Of a DNA stretch of 9,989 nt, positions 1-5,476 are shown piece by piece. Both the position numbers and the translations under genes were made by a program. The notes under the pieces are model-generated. The model searched no databases. It saw only the letters and a program-made list of their open reading frames with translations, and was not told the origin of the DNA. The DNA is from Candidatus Omnitrophota bacterium (lineage in GTDB: Bacteria > Omnitrophota > Gorgyraeia > Zapsychrales > Zapsychraceae). Each line of letters starts with the position of its first letter. Position 1 is the first letter of the stretch. Where the stretch lies: contig JAGYNW010000059.1 in assembly GCA_018399915.1 (NCBI GenBank), positions 1 through 9,989 on the forward strand, in the 5' to 3' direction.

Positions 1-80
1 CCATCTCTTTGACATATTTTTTTAAATATCCTCATCGCTTTCTCAAAATGATGCGAATCAGAAACTTTAACTTCGATCAT
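1..80 (-). CDS. rpsU: 30S ribosomal protein S21, N-terminal part (cut by window edge)
   Basis: Reading leftward from the ATG at 80-78 gives 26 complete codons, beginning MIEVKVSDSHHFEKAM and continuing RIFKKICQRD, with the frame open to the window edge. This matches the start of bacterial S21 proteins: a short beta strand with I-x-V, an acidic turn, then F-(E/D)-x-A-(L/M)-R-x-F-K-(K/R)-x-C. S21 is a small basic protein of the 30S subunit, involved in initiation. The start is supported by a near-consensus Shine-Dalgarno sequence (90-97) and an upstream sigma70-like promoter (147-174). The rest of the gene, normally about 55-70 residues in all, lies outside the window. It is on the same strand as the pilin gene but has its own promoter, so it is probably not dependent on that transcript. 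The assignment rests on recognising 26 residues. Confidence 0.85.
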   Translation of the reverse strand, partial: MIEVKVSDSHHFEKAMRIFKKICQRD

Positions 81-89
81 TAATAATTC

Positions 90-97
90 ACCACCTT
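90..97 (-). promoter_or_regulatory. Ribosome binding site of rpsU
   Basis: On the minus strand the sequence AAGGTGGTGA precedes the rpsU ATG. It matches the extended anti-16S consensus AAGGAGGTGA with one mismatch, and the core ends about 9-10 nt before the start. This is the strongest translation signal in the window, as expected for a ribosomal protein gene, and it supports the ATG at 80. Confidence 0.75.
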
Positions 98-146
98 CAG
101 GATGTTAATTAATTATTCTTAATTTAATTTATTGAACAAAAAATGT

Positions 147-174
147 ATTATAGATTATTTCTTAAAAATGTAAA
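147..174 (-). promoter_or_regulatory. Sigma70-type promoter for rpsU
   Basis: On the minus strand a -35 box TTTACA (174-169) and a perfect -10 box TATAAT (152-147) are separated by 16 bp. A start near position 140 would give a very A+T-rich 5' leader of about 60 nt before the S21 ATG. The box quality and position, between the pilin stop at 228 and rpsU, suggest rpsU is transcribed independently. This is a prediction from box matches only. Confidence 0.65.
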
Positions 175-227
175 TGTTTTTTTACGGGCAGGACAAATCA
201 ACAAAGGTGATACCAGCCAAAAGCCCC

Positions 228-755
228 TTACCAGTTGATACATATGCCGGGAGGGAGGGCACACACCTTGGGATGACAATCTGAATCCGCAGCGCAGAGA
301 GCAGGCGCCGCAGAAAAATTTCCGAATCCCATGTTGGAACAGACCGCTGACGGACACGGGGTGCAGGCAATTGTCCCATCTGCCAGGACATAAAGAGCAT
401 AATTATTATCCACAGAGGTCAGGCTTGCCAGATACGCCACAGTTACCCCTGAGCAGGTCACGGTCCCGTGCAAGGCGCTGCCCACAGGAATGGCATTAAA
501 TTTTTCGGGTGCAGGGATCTCTACATCGAGTTGGCTGATACTGTTACAGAAGCTGCCATTCTCCTGGGCATATTTCATCTGCTCTCCGTATAAAGCCAAC
601 AGGATCGTATGCGCTTCCTGATTGCTGATCCGGCGCGAGATACTGTAAAATTTCGGCAGGCTCATATAGGTAAGAATCCCTAAAACAACAACCGCTATCA
701 GGGCCTCAAGCAGAGTAAACGCCCTGGCTTTTTTGTGAATTCTTTTTCTTTTCAT
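228..755 (-). CDS. Type IV pilin-like (prepilin N-methylation domain) cysteine-rich protein
   Basis: This 175-residue protein has a classic class III prepilin signal. A basic leader of 12 residues (MKRKRIHKKARA) is followed by FTLLEALIAVVVLGILTYM, with the conserved Glu at +5 (E17) in a hydrophobic helix, residues 13-31. The predicted prepilin-peptidase cut is A12|F13; Ala replaces the usual Gly at -1, which is tolerated in many pseudopilins. After N-terminal processing it would sit in the inner membrane or be built into a pilus or pseudopilus. Residues 50-125 look like a pilin globular domain. The last 45 residues hold seven of the nine cysteines (C131, C134, C139, C154, C160, C165, C172; the others are C70 and C101), suggesting disulfides or metal binding. 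The Shine-Dalgarno sequence is weak (GGAG at 772-769, 13 nt away). It follows the coiled-coil gene by 89 bp on the same strand. No other pilus assembly gene is in view, so minor pilin versus pseudopilin cannot be decided. Confidence 0.85.
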   Translation of the reverse strand: MKRKRIHKKARAFTLLEALIAVVVLGILTYMSLPKFYSISRRISNQEAHTILLALYGEQMKYAQENGSFCNSISQLDVEIPAPEKFNAIPVGSALHGTVTCSGVTVAYLASLTSVDNNYALYVLADGTIACTPCPSAVCSNMGFGNFSAAPALCAADSDCHPKVCALPPGICINW

Positions 756-844
756 AAAAGAGTTCTTTCTCCATGCTCTTTACTTTAAGATTACCATGCA
801 CTCCCTGCATTGCAAAGCCGAATTGTTAAAATTCCAACTGCCGT

Positions 845-2056
845 TCAGGGCATCAGCAGGGAAAGATCCTGTTTCAGAGAAGAAACAAAATTTTCCCTTT
901 CCTGCATAACCTCCCTTATACGGGCATGCGACGCGGCCAGACGTTCCTTAAGCGTGGAGAGCCTCTTATTCTTTTCAATGATCGTATTTTGTTGCGCGAC
1001 CAAATCCTGTCTTAAATAAAGCAATTCTTTTCTCAATCGATGAATATCTTGATTCTTTTGTGCGATAAGAAAATCGACCTTATCACTTTGCTTTTTATAA
1101 AAACCCAGATCCTTTTTGACCTCGGTAATCTTCTCTTCCTGGTCGCTCAAAAAATACGTTTTCTTTGCCAGGTCATATTTTTGTTGCGAAAGCCGGCTTG
1201 ATAATACATCCATCCTGGCTTCTTTGTCGCTCAAAACATCTTGAAGCGTGTCAAAAGAACTTTTCAAAGACTGCTTTTCTGCCTTAAGAACGTTTAATTC
1301 ATCCTCGTATTGATGACTTTGCCGGGCCAGGTCCGTCCGCTCGGATTCAAAGGCGCGGATGAGCCCTTCTTTTTCCGAGATCGCATCTTTCAAGGCGACA
1401 TTGGATTCATAAAGAGCGGCATTGTGTTTCTTGATAAACGCGATTTGCTCTTTATACTGCCGCGCGTCTGACTGGGCTTGCTTTTGGGATTCAAAAGTGC
1501 GGATCAGATCTTGCTTTTCCTCCAGCTGCCTTTGCAGGTGTTCGTTCTCCCTCTCTAAGGCGTCGCGCTGCTGTTTGACCGTCTGCAACCTTTCTTTTAA
1601 GGTCTGCGGTTCCTGAGTGAGGTTATTGTATTTATTATTCAGATCCCTGAGTTTATCCCGCGTGGCTTCAAGGACTGCCTGGGTCTCCTGGGCTTTTTGC
1701 TGTTGCGCCAAAAGTTTTTCACCCAATTCCAGAATACGATAAGTGTATTTTTTCTCCATGGATTCAATCTCATCCCAAAGGCCATCGGAAGGCTTGCGTG
1801 AAAGAACCTCAGGCTCTGAAATGATTGACCCGCTTATCTCTTTGCTTGCAGACGTTAGCCCGCGATGTTGCTCTATCTCCCTTTTCTGATTTTCAACAAT
1901 AGTCAGTAACTCCTCATAGATCTTGATATGCCTCTCCAACCTTTGAATCTCCGGATTGGGCCCAACCTTATACCACCAGGCGTATCCATTGCCGGCCGCC
2001 AATAAAGAAACGGCCGCTAAACAGATAATACATGTCCCTAACTTGGCTCTTTTCAT
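845..2056 (-). CDS. Exported coiled-coil protein of unknown function
   Basis: This 403-residue protein starts with a typical Sec signal peptide: basic MKRAK, a hydrophobic core at residues 7-21, then GNGYA|WW with a likely signal peptidase I cut after A26. There is no lipobox cysteine at the cut, so it should be soluble in the periplasm or loosely associated with the envelope. Nearly everything from about residue 35 to 395 is charged, heptad-like coiled coil rich in E, K, Q, R and L. A break rich in S, G and P lies around residues 66-92. Related E/D-K-x-x-x segments recur at residues 181, 229 and 278, about 48-49 residues apart. I recognise no enzymatic domain. Matches to SMC, tropomyosin or myosin-like proteins would be expected from composition alone and should not be used to name it. 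The start is supported by AAGGAG at 2068-2063, 6 nt from the ATG. It lies upstream of the pilin gene on the same strand, so a structural role in the envelope or pilus is possible but unproven. Confidence 0.8.
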   Translation of the reverse strand: MKRAKLGTCIICLAAVSLLAAGNGYAWWYKVGPNPEIQRLERHIKIYEELLTIVENQKREIEQHRGLTSASKEISGSIISEPEVLSRKPSDGLWDEIESMEKKYTYRILELGEKLLAQQQKAQETQAVLEATRDKLRDLNNKYNNLTQEPQTLKERLQTVKQQRDALERENEHLQRQLEEKQDLIRTFESQKQAQSDARQYKEQIAFIKKHNAALYESNVALKDAISEKEGLIRAFESERTDLARQSHQYEDELNVLKAEKQSLKSSFDTLQDVLSDKEARMDVLSSRLSQQKYDLAKKTYFLSDQEEKITEVKKDLGFYKKQSDKVDFLIAQKNQDIHRLRKELLYLRQDLVAQQNTIIEKNKRLSTLKERLAASHARIREVMQERENFVSSLKQDLSLLMP

Positions 2057-2116
2057 GATCGTCTCCTTAAAATCAGTTTAAACAAACTTTCTGCTGTTTT
2101 TCTACCAACAAAGGCA

Positions 2117-2144
2117 AGTATACCATATAAACATTCCAAAACAA
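2117..2144 (-). promoter_or_regulatory. Extended -10 promoter for the coiled-coil gene
   Basis: On the minus strand TGGTATACT (2125-2117) is an extended -10 element (TGn plus TATACT). A TTGTTT -35 box lies at 2144-2139 with a 16-bp spacer. A start near 2110 would give a leader of about 54 nt before the ATG at 2056, ending in AAGGAG. The same transcript could reach the pilin gene, since no clear terminator separates the two genes. Confidence 0.55.
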
Positions 2145-2171
2145 AAAAGCCCCCGGCTGAAAGCCAGCGAC
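2143..2171 (-). terminator. Stem-loop with U-tract on the minus strand
   Basis: Read leftward, GTCGCTGGCT (2171-2162) pairs with AGCCGGGGGC (2158-2149) around a 3-nt TTC loop. There is one G-G mismatch and two G-T pairs, and six T follow (2148-2143). This has the form of an intrinsic terminator. No minus-strand gene lies immediately upstream, so it may stop antisense transcription coming from the glycosyltransferase genes. The U-tract overlaps the -35 box of the coiled-coil promoter. The fold was judged by eye, without an energy calculation. Confidence 0.45.
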
Positions 2172-2234
2172 CAGCAGCACCGGCACCTTACGGAAAAACA
2201 GGAAAGGGCCTGTCTGTAAAAACGCATATTAAAG

Positions 2235-2263
2235 TTGTATTCTTAATGGAAATCTTTTATTTT
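2235..2263 (+). promoter_or_regulatory. Weak candidate promoter for the glycosyltransferase pair
   Basis: TTGTAT (2235-2240) and TATTTT (2258-2263) have an ideal 17-bp spacer but match the consensus at only 3 and 4 of 6 positions. The stretch is A+T-rich and ends about 33 bp before the ATG at 2296. It is the best rightward candidate in this divergent region and remains tentative. Confidence 0.3.
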
Positions 2264-2295
2264 AGAGTAAAGCCATAAAAGCCCTTAGGAGGCCC

Positions 2296-3876
2296 ATGAA
2301 ACTAAAAAAATCATACATCATCCCTATCGCGATATTTTTATTCGCCTTGATCCTGCGCATCGCGCTAATCAGCAAAGGCCCTTATCATGGCGACACCATA
2401 GCTCTGATCATCCAGGCCGAAAAGACACTGGAAACCCTCCAGCTGCAAAAACAATCCGCTTTAGGATTTCCTTTGACCGTTATCCTGGCGGCTGTCTTTA
2501 TCTTTCTGTCCAAAATGCTTTCGCTCGGGACCACGGCCCTGGCCGTCAACACGGTCAGTGTGCTTTTTTCCTCTCTGGCCGTGCTTGTCTTTTACTACCT
2601 TTGCCTTGAGGTCTTTCATCATTTTCACGGTCTAAAAAACCTGAAAGCCACCCAGGTTCATCAGCACCTGACCGCGGTCATAGGCGCCGTGCTCTTTACG
2701 ATAACGCCGATCTTTTTAGGAATATCTGTTTACGGCAAAAGCCACGCGCCCTGTCTGTTTTTTATGCTGCTGGGGATTTTCCAACTCCTGCGTTTCCAAA
2801 GAAATGGCCGCAAAAAGGCATTTTTTGTGTCGGCTTTATGCTTCGGACTGATGGGGGCCACCCGTATTATCGATTTGGTTTTAATGGCTATCCCTGTCAC
2901 CTTTCTGTTCATTGCCCAATATCCTGTTTTTGACCGTCGGGAAACTGACACTCCCCGTTTACGCTGGCCCCTTATCACAAAAAAACTCTTTCTCTGGTGG
3001 ACAACCATCGGACTGACCACAGCAGTATTTTATCTTCCCTATTTTTTCCAGGAAAAAGTCGGAAATTTTACCGCGGACTTGTTGCCCTACATCCAACATG
3101 CGCTCCTGAATAATTTCCTGGGCCTATTCTCACATAAACTTTTTGTGACCTTTGACTACCTCGTCCAAAATTTCACTTACGCGGGATTGATCCTTTCTTT
3201 CGGGGCGCTGCTGTGTCTTTGCAAAAAAAACTGGAAAATCTCTGTGTTTTTGCTTTTATGGATCATCGTTCCGGTGCTCTATTATGGAAATCTGCATATG
3301 ACCGTGACCTCGCGCTATTTTGTGCTTATCCTGCCGGCTTTCATCCTTCCTATGGCCTATGCGTTTGCGGATTTCCACAATAAAAATCGCGTCCTTAAAT
3401 CCATGGCCTTCATTCTCTTTTTCGGCATCAGTATCACAACTTTTTTGCGCGTTTATCCTTTGCTTAAAGTCCGACATGCCTACGCGGATGTACCGGAATT
3501 TGCGCAGTGGTACGCGCGGATCACAGAACCTGAGGCACTCCTCATCCATGGTGACGGAAGCGCTTTTTTCAAATATTACGCCGACCGCGACCTGGCCTGG
3601 CGGCCTTTGTCTTCAGATAAAATCGAACAAAAAGAATTAGAACGGTTTAAAGAACAGACAGACGCCTTGATCAAAGGAGGCACCCCGGTCTATATCACAA
3701 GCGTAGGCCTCTTTGCTTATAATTGTGAAGGCAGCTTCTCCTCTTTTGTTTTTAATCATTACGAGCTAACGTACGCGGGAAGGCATTATTACGAGGACTG
3801 GCATGGCGGCGCTATGGCTGACCGGCGTCTTCGCCTGAAACTCTACAAATTAGACATCAAAAATGAAAAGTCTTAA
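2296..3876 (+). CDS. GT-C fold integral-membrane glycosyltransferase (GT39/ArnT/PMT-like), first copy
   Basis: This 526-residue protein has about 11 hydrophobic segments, the first at residues 7-25 and the last near 370-388, followed by a soluble C-terminal region of about 130 residues. This is the layout of GT-C transferases, which use polyprenyl-phosphate sugars on the outer face of the inner membrane. The first loop after TM1 carries the expected acidic residue in KGPYHGD (D33), the likely catalytic Asp. Other blocks shared with the next gene are VYGKSHAPC (145-153), FGLMGATRIIDLVL, MTVTSRYF (from 335), FFKYYAD and HYYEDWHGGAM (497-507). The start has AGGAGG at 2287-2292, only 3 nt from the ATG. 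It overlaps the next gene by 14 bp, so the two are probably co-translated. The acceptor (lipid, glycan or protein) and sugar cannot be inferred. Family assignment is from topology and the loop-1 Asp, not a database match. Confidence 0.75.
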   Translation: MKLKKSYIIPIAIFLFALILRIALISKGPYHGDTIALIIQAEKTLETLQLQKQSALGFPLTVILAAVFIFLSKMLSLGTTALAVNTVSVLFSSLAVLVFYYLCLEVFHHFHGLKNLKATQVHQHLTAVIGAVLFTITPIFLGISVYGKSHAPCLFFMLLGIFQLLRFQRNGRKKAFFVSALCFGLMGATRIIDLVLMAIPVTFLFIAQYPVFDRRETDTPRLRWPLITKKLFLWWTTIGLTTAVFYLPYFFQEKVGNFTADLLPYIQHALLNNFLGLFSHKLFVTFDYLVQNFTYAGLILSFGALLCLCKKNWKISVFLLLWIIVPVLYYGNLHMTVTSRYFVLILPAFILPMAYAFADFHNKNRVLKSMAFILFFGISITTFLRVYPLLKVRHAYADVPEFAQWYARITEPEALLIHGDGSAFFKYYADRDLAWRPLSSDKIEQKELERFKEQTDALIKGGTPVYITSVGLFAYNCEGSFSSFVFNHYELTYAGRHYYEDWHGGAMADRRLRLKLYKLDIKNEKS

Positions 3877-5380
3877 AAATGCATGGATCCCTCTGGGCCT
3901 TCTGGGGCTCAGTTTTTGTCTGCGATTCCTCCTTATCAGTAAAGGGCCCTACCATATCGACTGTCTCAAATTGATCATGACCGCTGAAGAATTCTTAAAG
4001 ACAGGACACCTCGGCATGCAATCCGGGTTGGGCTTTCCTTTGACCGTAATGCTTTCGGCGGCCTTTATCCGGGGCGTCCGGTTGCTTGGTATGTCAGACC
4101 CGGTCTTTGCGGTAAATCTTATGAGTGTAGTCACCAGTTCCGTGAGTGTGCTTATGCTTTATTGGTGGGTCAAAAACCTGCTGGATACTCAAACCGCGCT
4201 ATTAAGCTCCCTGTTGTTCGCGGTCAGCCCTATCTTCTGGGGACTTTCGGTCTATGGAAAAAGTCATGCGCCCTGTCTGCTTTTTCTTTTGCTGGGTCTG
4301 TTTTTCCTGGAACGCGCCGCCCGGGGCGGCTCACAAAAATTTCTCGCGATCAGCGCGGTGTGTTTCGGATTCATGGGCGCCACCCGCATTATTGACCTGG
4401 TGCTTCTAAGCATTCCTTTAAGTTTTTTCCTGCTCAACCGTTACGCTGTCTCCGGGGTAAAGGAAAAAAATGTGCCGGCTAAAAGGGGCAAGACCCTCTG
4501 CCTTTTCTGGTGCACGGCAGCCGCCGTCACAGTCGCCTTCTATATCCCGATGCTTTTTACCGGAGAGTGGGCCTCGCAAAAAAGCCTGTTCTTAAATGAT
4601 GTGCGCATCGGGCTTTGGGAAAATTTCCTGGGATTGGCCTCCCCCCGCCTTTCACGCGCTTTGGAATTTCTGAACACCAATACCACCCCGGTCGGCCTGC
4701 TTCTTGCCGTCTTCGGGCTCGTGACTCTTGCTTTCAAAAAAAAGGCTTTGGCTGCGTTCCTTTTTTTATGGCTGATCTTTCCGTTCTTTTTTTACGGCAA
4801 TCTGCGTATGACCGTGACCTCCCGTTACTTTGTGATCCTTTTACCCCCGCTTTACATCGCCATCGGCTATGCCCTTACCCGGCTTACCTCCGGCCATAAG
4901 ATCAAGACCTTTCTGGGCCTTGTGCTTTTTATTATGCTATGGATTTATGCCTTCCGGTACATGTATCCTACTCTTAAAGTCCGGCATCATAATGCCATCC
5001 TTCCGGCCTACGTTCAATGGGTCGCGAAGACCGCGGGCCAAGACGCTACGATCATTTGCGCTGATGAGTCTTCCTTCTTTAAATACTACACGGATATGAA
5101 TGTGATCTCCCGCCCCTTACGGATCGGTTCTTATTCACAGGAAACGCTTGAGGCCTTTGGTGAAAAGATCGACGCCTTGCTACAACAAAAAACGCCTCTG
5201 TACATACACGGAGGCTCCTTGTATGCCTACAACAAAGATAATCAATTTTACAACTTCATTTACGACCGCTACAAACTCCGATATCTAGGCAGCCATTTTT
5301 ATGAAGATTGGCATCTCGGCGCCATGGAGCTCCAGGTACATCCCTTCGACCTTTACCGCATTGAAAAAAAGGGTTTTTAA
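3863..5380 (+). CDS. GT-C fold integral-membrane glycosyltransferase, second (paralogous) copy
   Basis: This 505-residue protein is a clear paralogue of the preceding one and colinear along its whole length. Both have LISKGPYH-x-D with the Asp at residue 33. Other shared blocks are VYGKSHAPCL (from 130), FGFMGATRIIDLVL, NLRMTVTSRYFV (MTVTSRYF from 316), KVRHH, FFKYYTD and HFYEDWHLGAM (478-488). About 11 membrane segments and a C-terminal soluble region are predicted. The catalytic-loop Asp is kept, so it is probably active rather than a relic. The ATG lies inside the end of the first gene (14-bp overlap in another frame) and has no visible Shine-Dalgarno sequence, pointing to translational coupling. 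The pair looks like a tandem duplication that has since diverged, perhaps in sugar donor or acceptor. It could also be annotated as an ArnT-like, PMT_2 or hypothetical membrane protein. Confidence 0.75.
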   Translation: MKSLKNAWIPLGLLGLSFCLRFLLISKGPYHIDCLKLIMTAEEFLKTGHLGMQSGLGFPLTVMLSAAFIRGVRLLGMSDPVFAVNLMSVVTSSVSVLMLYWWVKNLLDTQTALLSSLLFAVSPIFWGLSVYGKSHAPCLLFLLLGLFFLERAARGGSQKFLAISAVCFGFMGATRIIDLVLLSIPLSFFLLNRYAVSGVKEKNVPAKRGKTLCLFWCTAAAVTVAFYIPMLFTGEWASQKSLFLNDVRIGLWENFLGLASPRLSRALEFLNTNTTPVGLLLAVFGLVTLAFKKKALAAFLFLWLIFPFFFYGNLRMTVTSRYFVILLPPLYIAIGYALTRLTSGHKIKTFLGLVLFIMLWIYAFRYMYPTLKVRHHNAILPAYVQWVAKTAGQDATIICADESSFFKYYTDMNVISRPLRIGSYSQETLEAFGEKIDALLQQKTPLYIHGGSLYAYNKDNQFYNFIYDRYKLRYLGSHFYEDWHLGAMELQVHPFDLYRIEKKGF

Positions 5381-5438
5381 AATTTTAAACGGACTTCTCC
5401 TGAATGAGAAAATCCACCGCTTGCGCCTTTCATTTTCA

Positions 5439-5468
5439 TTGCCATCAACGCCCCTTTTATGCTATAAA
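5439..5468 (+). promoter_or_regulatory. Extended -10 promoter directly upstream of mutS
   Basis: TTGCCA (5439-5444, 5 of 6 consensus) and TATAAA (5463-5468, 5 of 6) are 18 bp apart, with an extended TGC just before the -10 box (5460-5462). The usual start 6-8 nt after the -10 box would fall at about 5474-5477, essentially on the mutS ATG at 5477. This suggests mutS-mutL are transcribed separately from the glycosyltransferases, with little or no 5' leader. Confidence 0.55.
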
Positions 5469-5476
5469 AGATAACT

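Noticed and set aside
148..400. Short minus-strand frames overlapping the end of the pilin gene
   Set aside because: They are in other frames of the pilin coding sequence, have no ribosome site or domain, and one runs through the rpsU promoter.
756..844. Terminator or separate promoter between the coiled-coil and pilin genes
   Set aside because: Only a 5-bp GAATT/AATTC stem without a U-tract, and poor promoter boxes (TTGCAA with TAATCT), were found; neither is convincing.
2172..2220. Possible riboswitch or small RNA in the divergent region, including an ACAGG/CCTGT mini-hairpin at about 2198-2213
   Set aside because: No known riboswitch core could be matched on either strand, and the 5-bp stem alone is too weak to call.
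5395..5410. TTCTC/GAGAA hairpin as a terminator after the glycosyltransferases
   Set aside because: The stem is only 5 bp, A/T-containing, and not followed by a U-tract.
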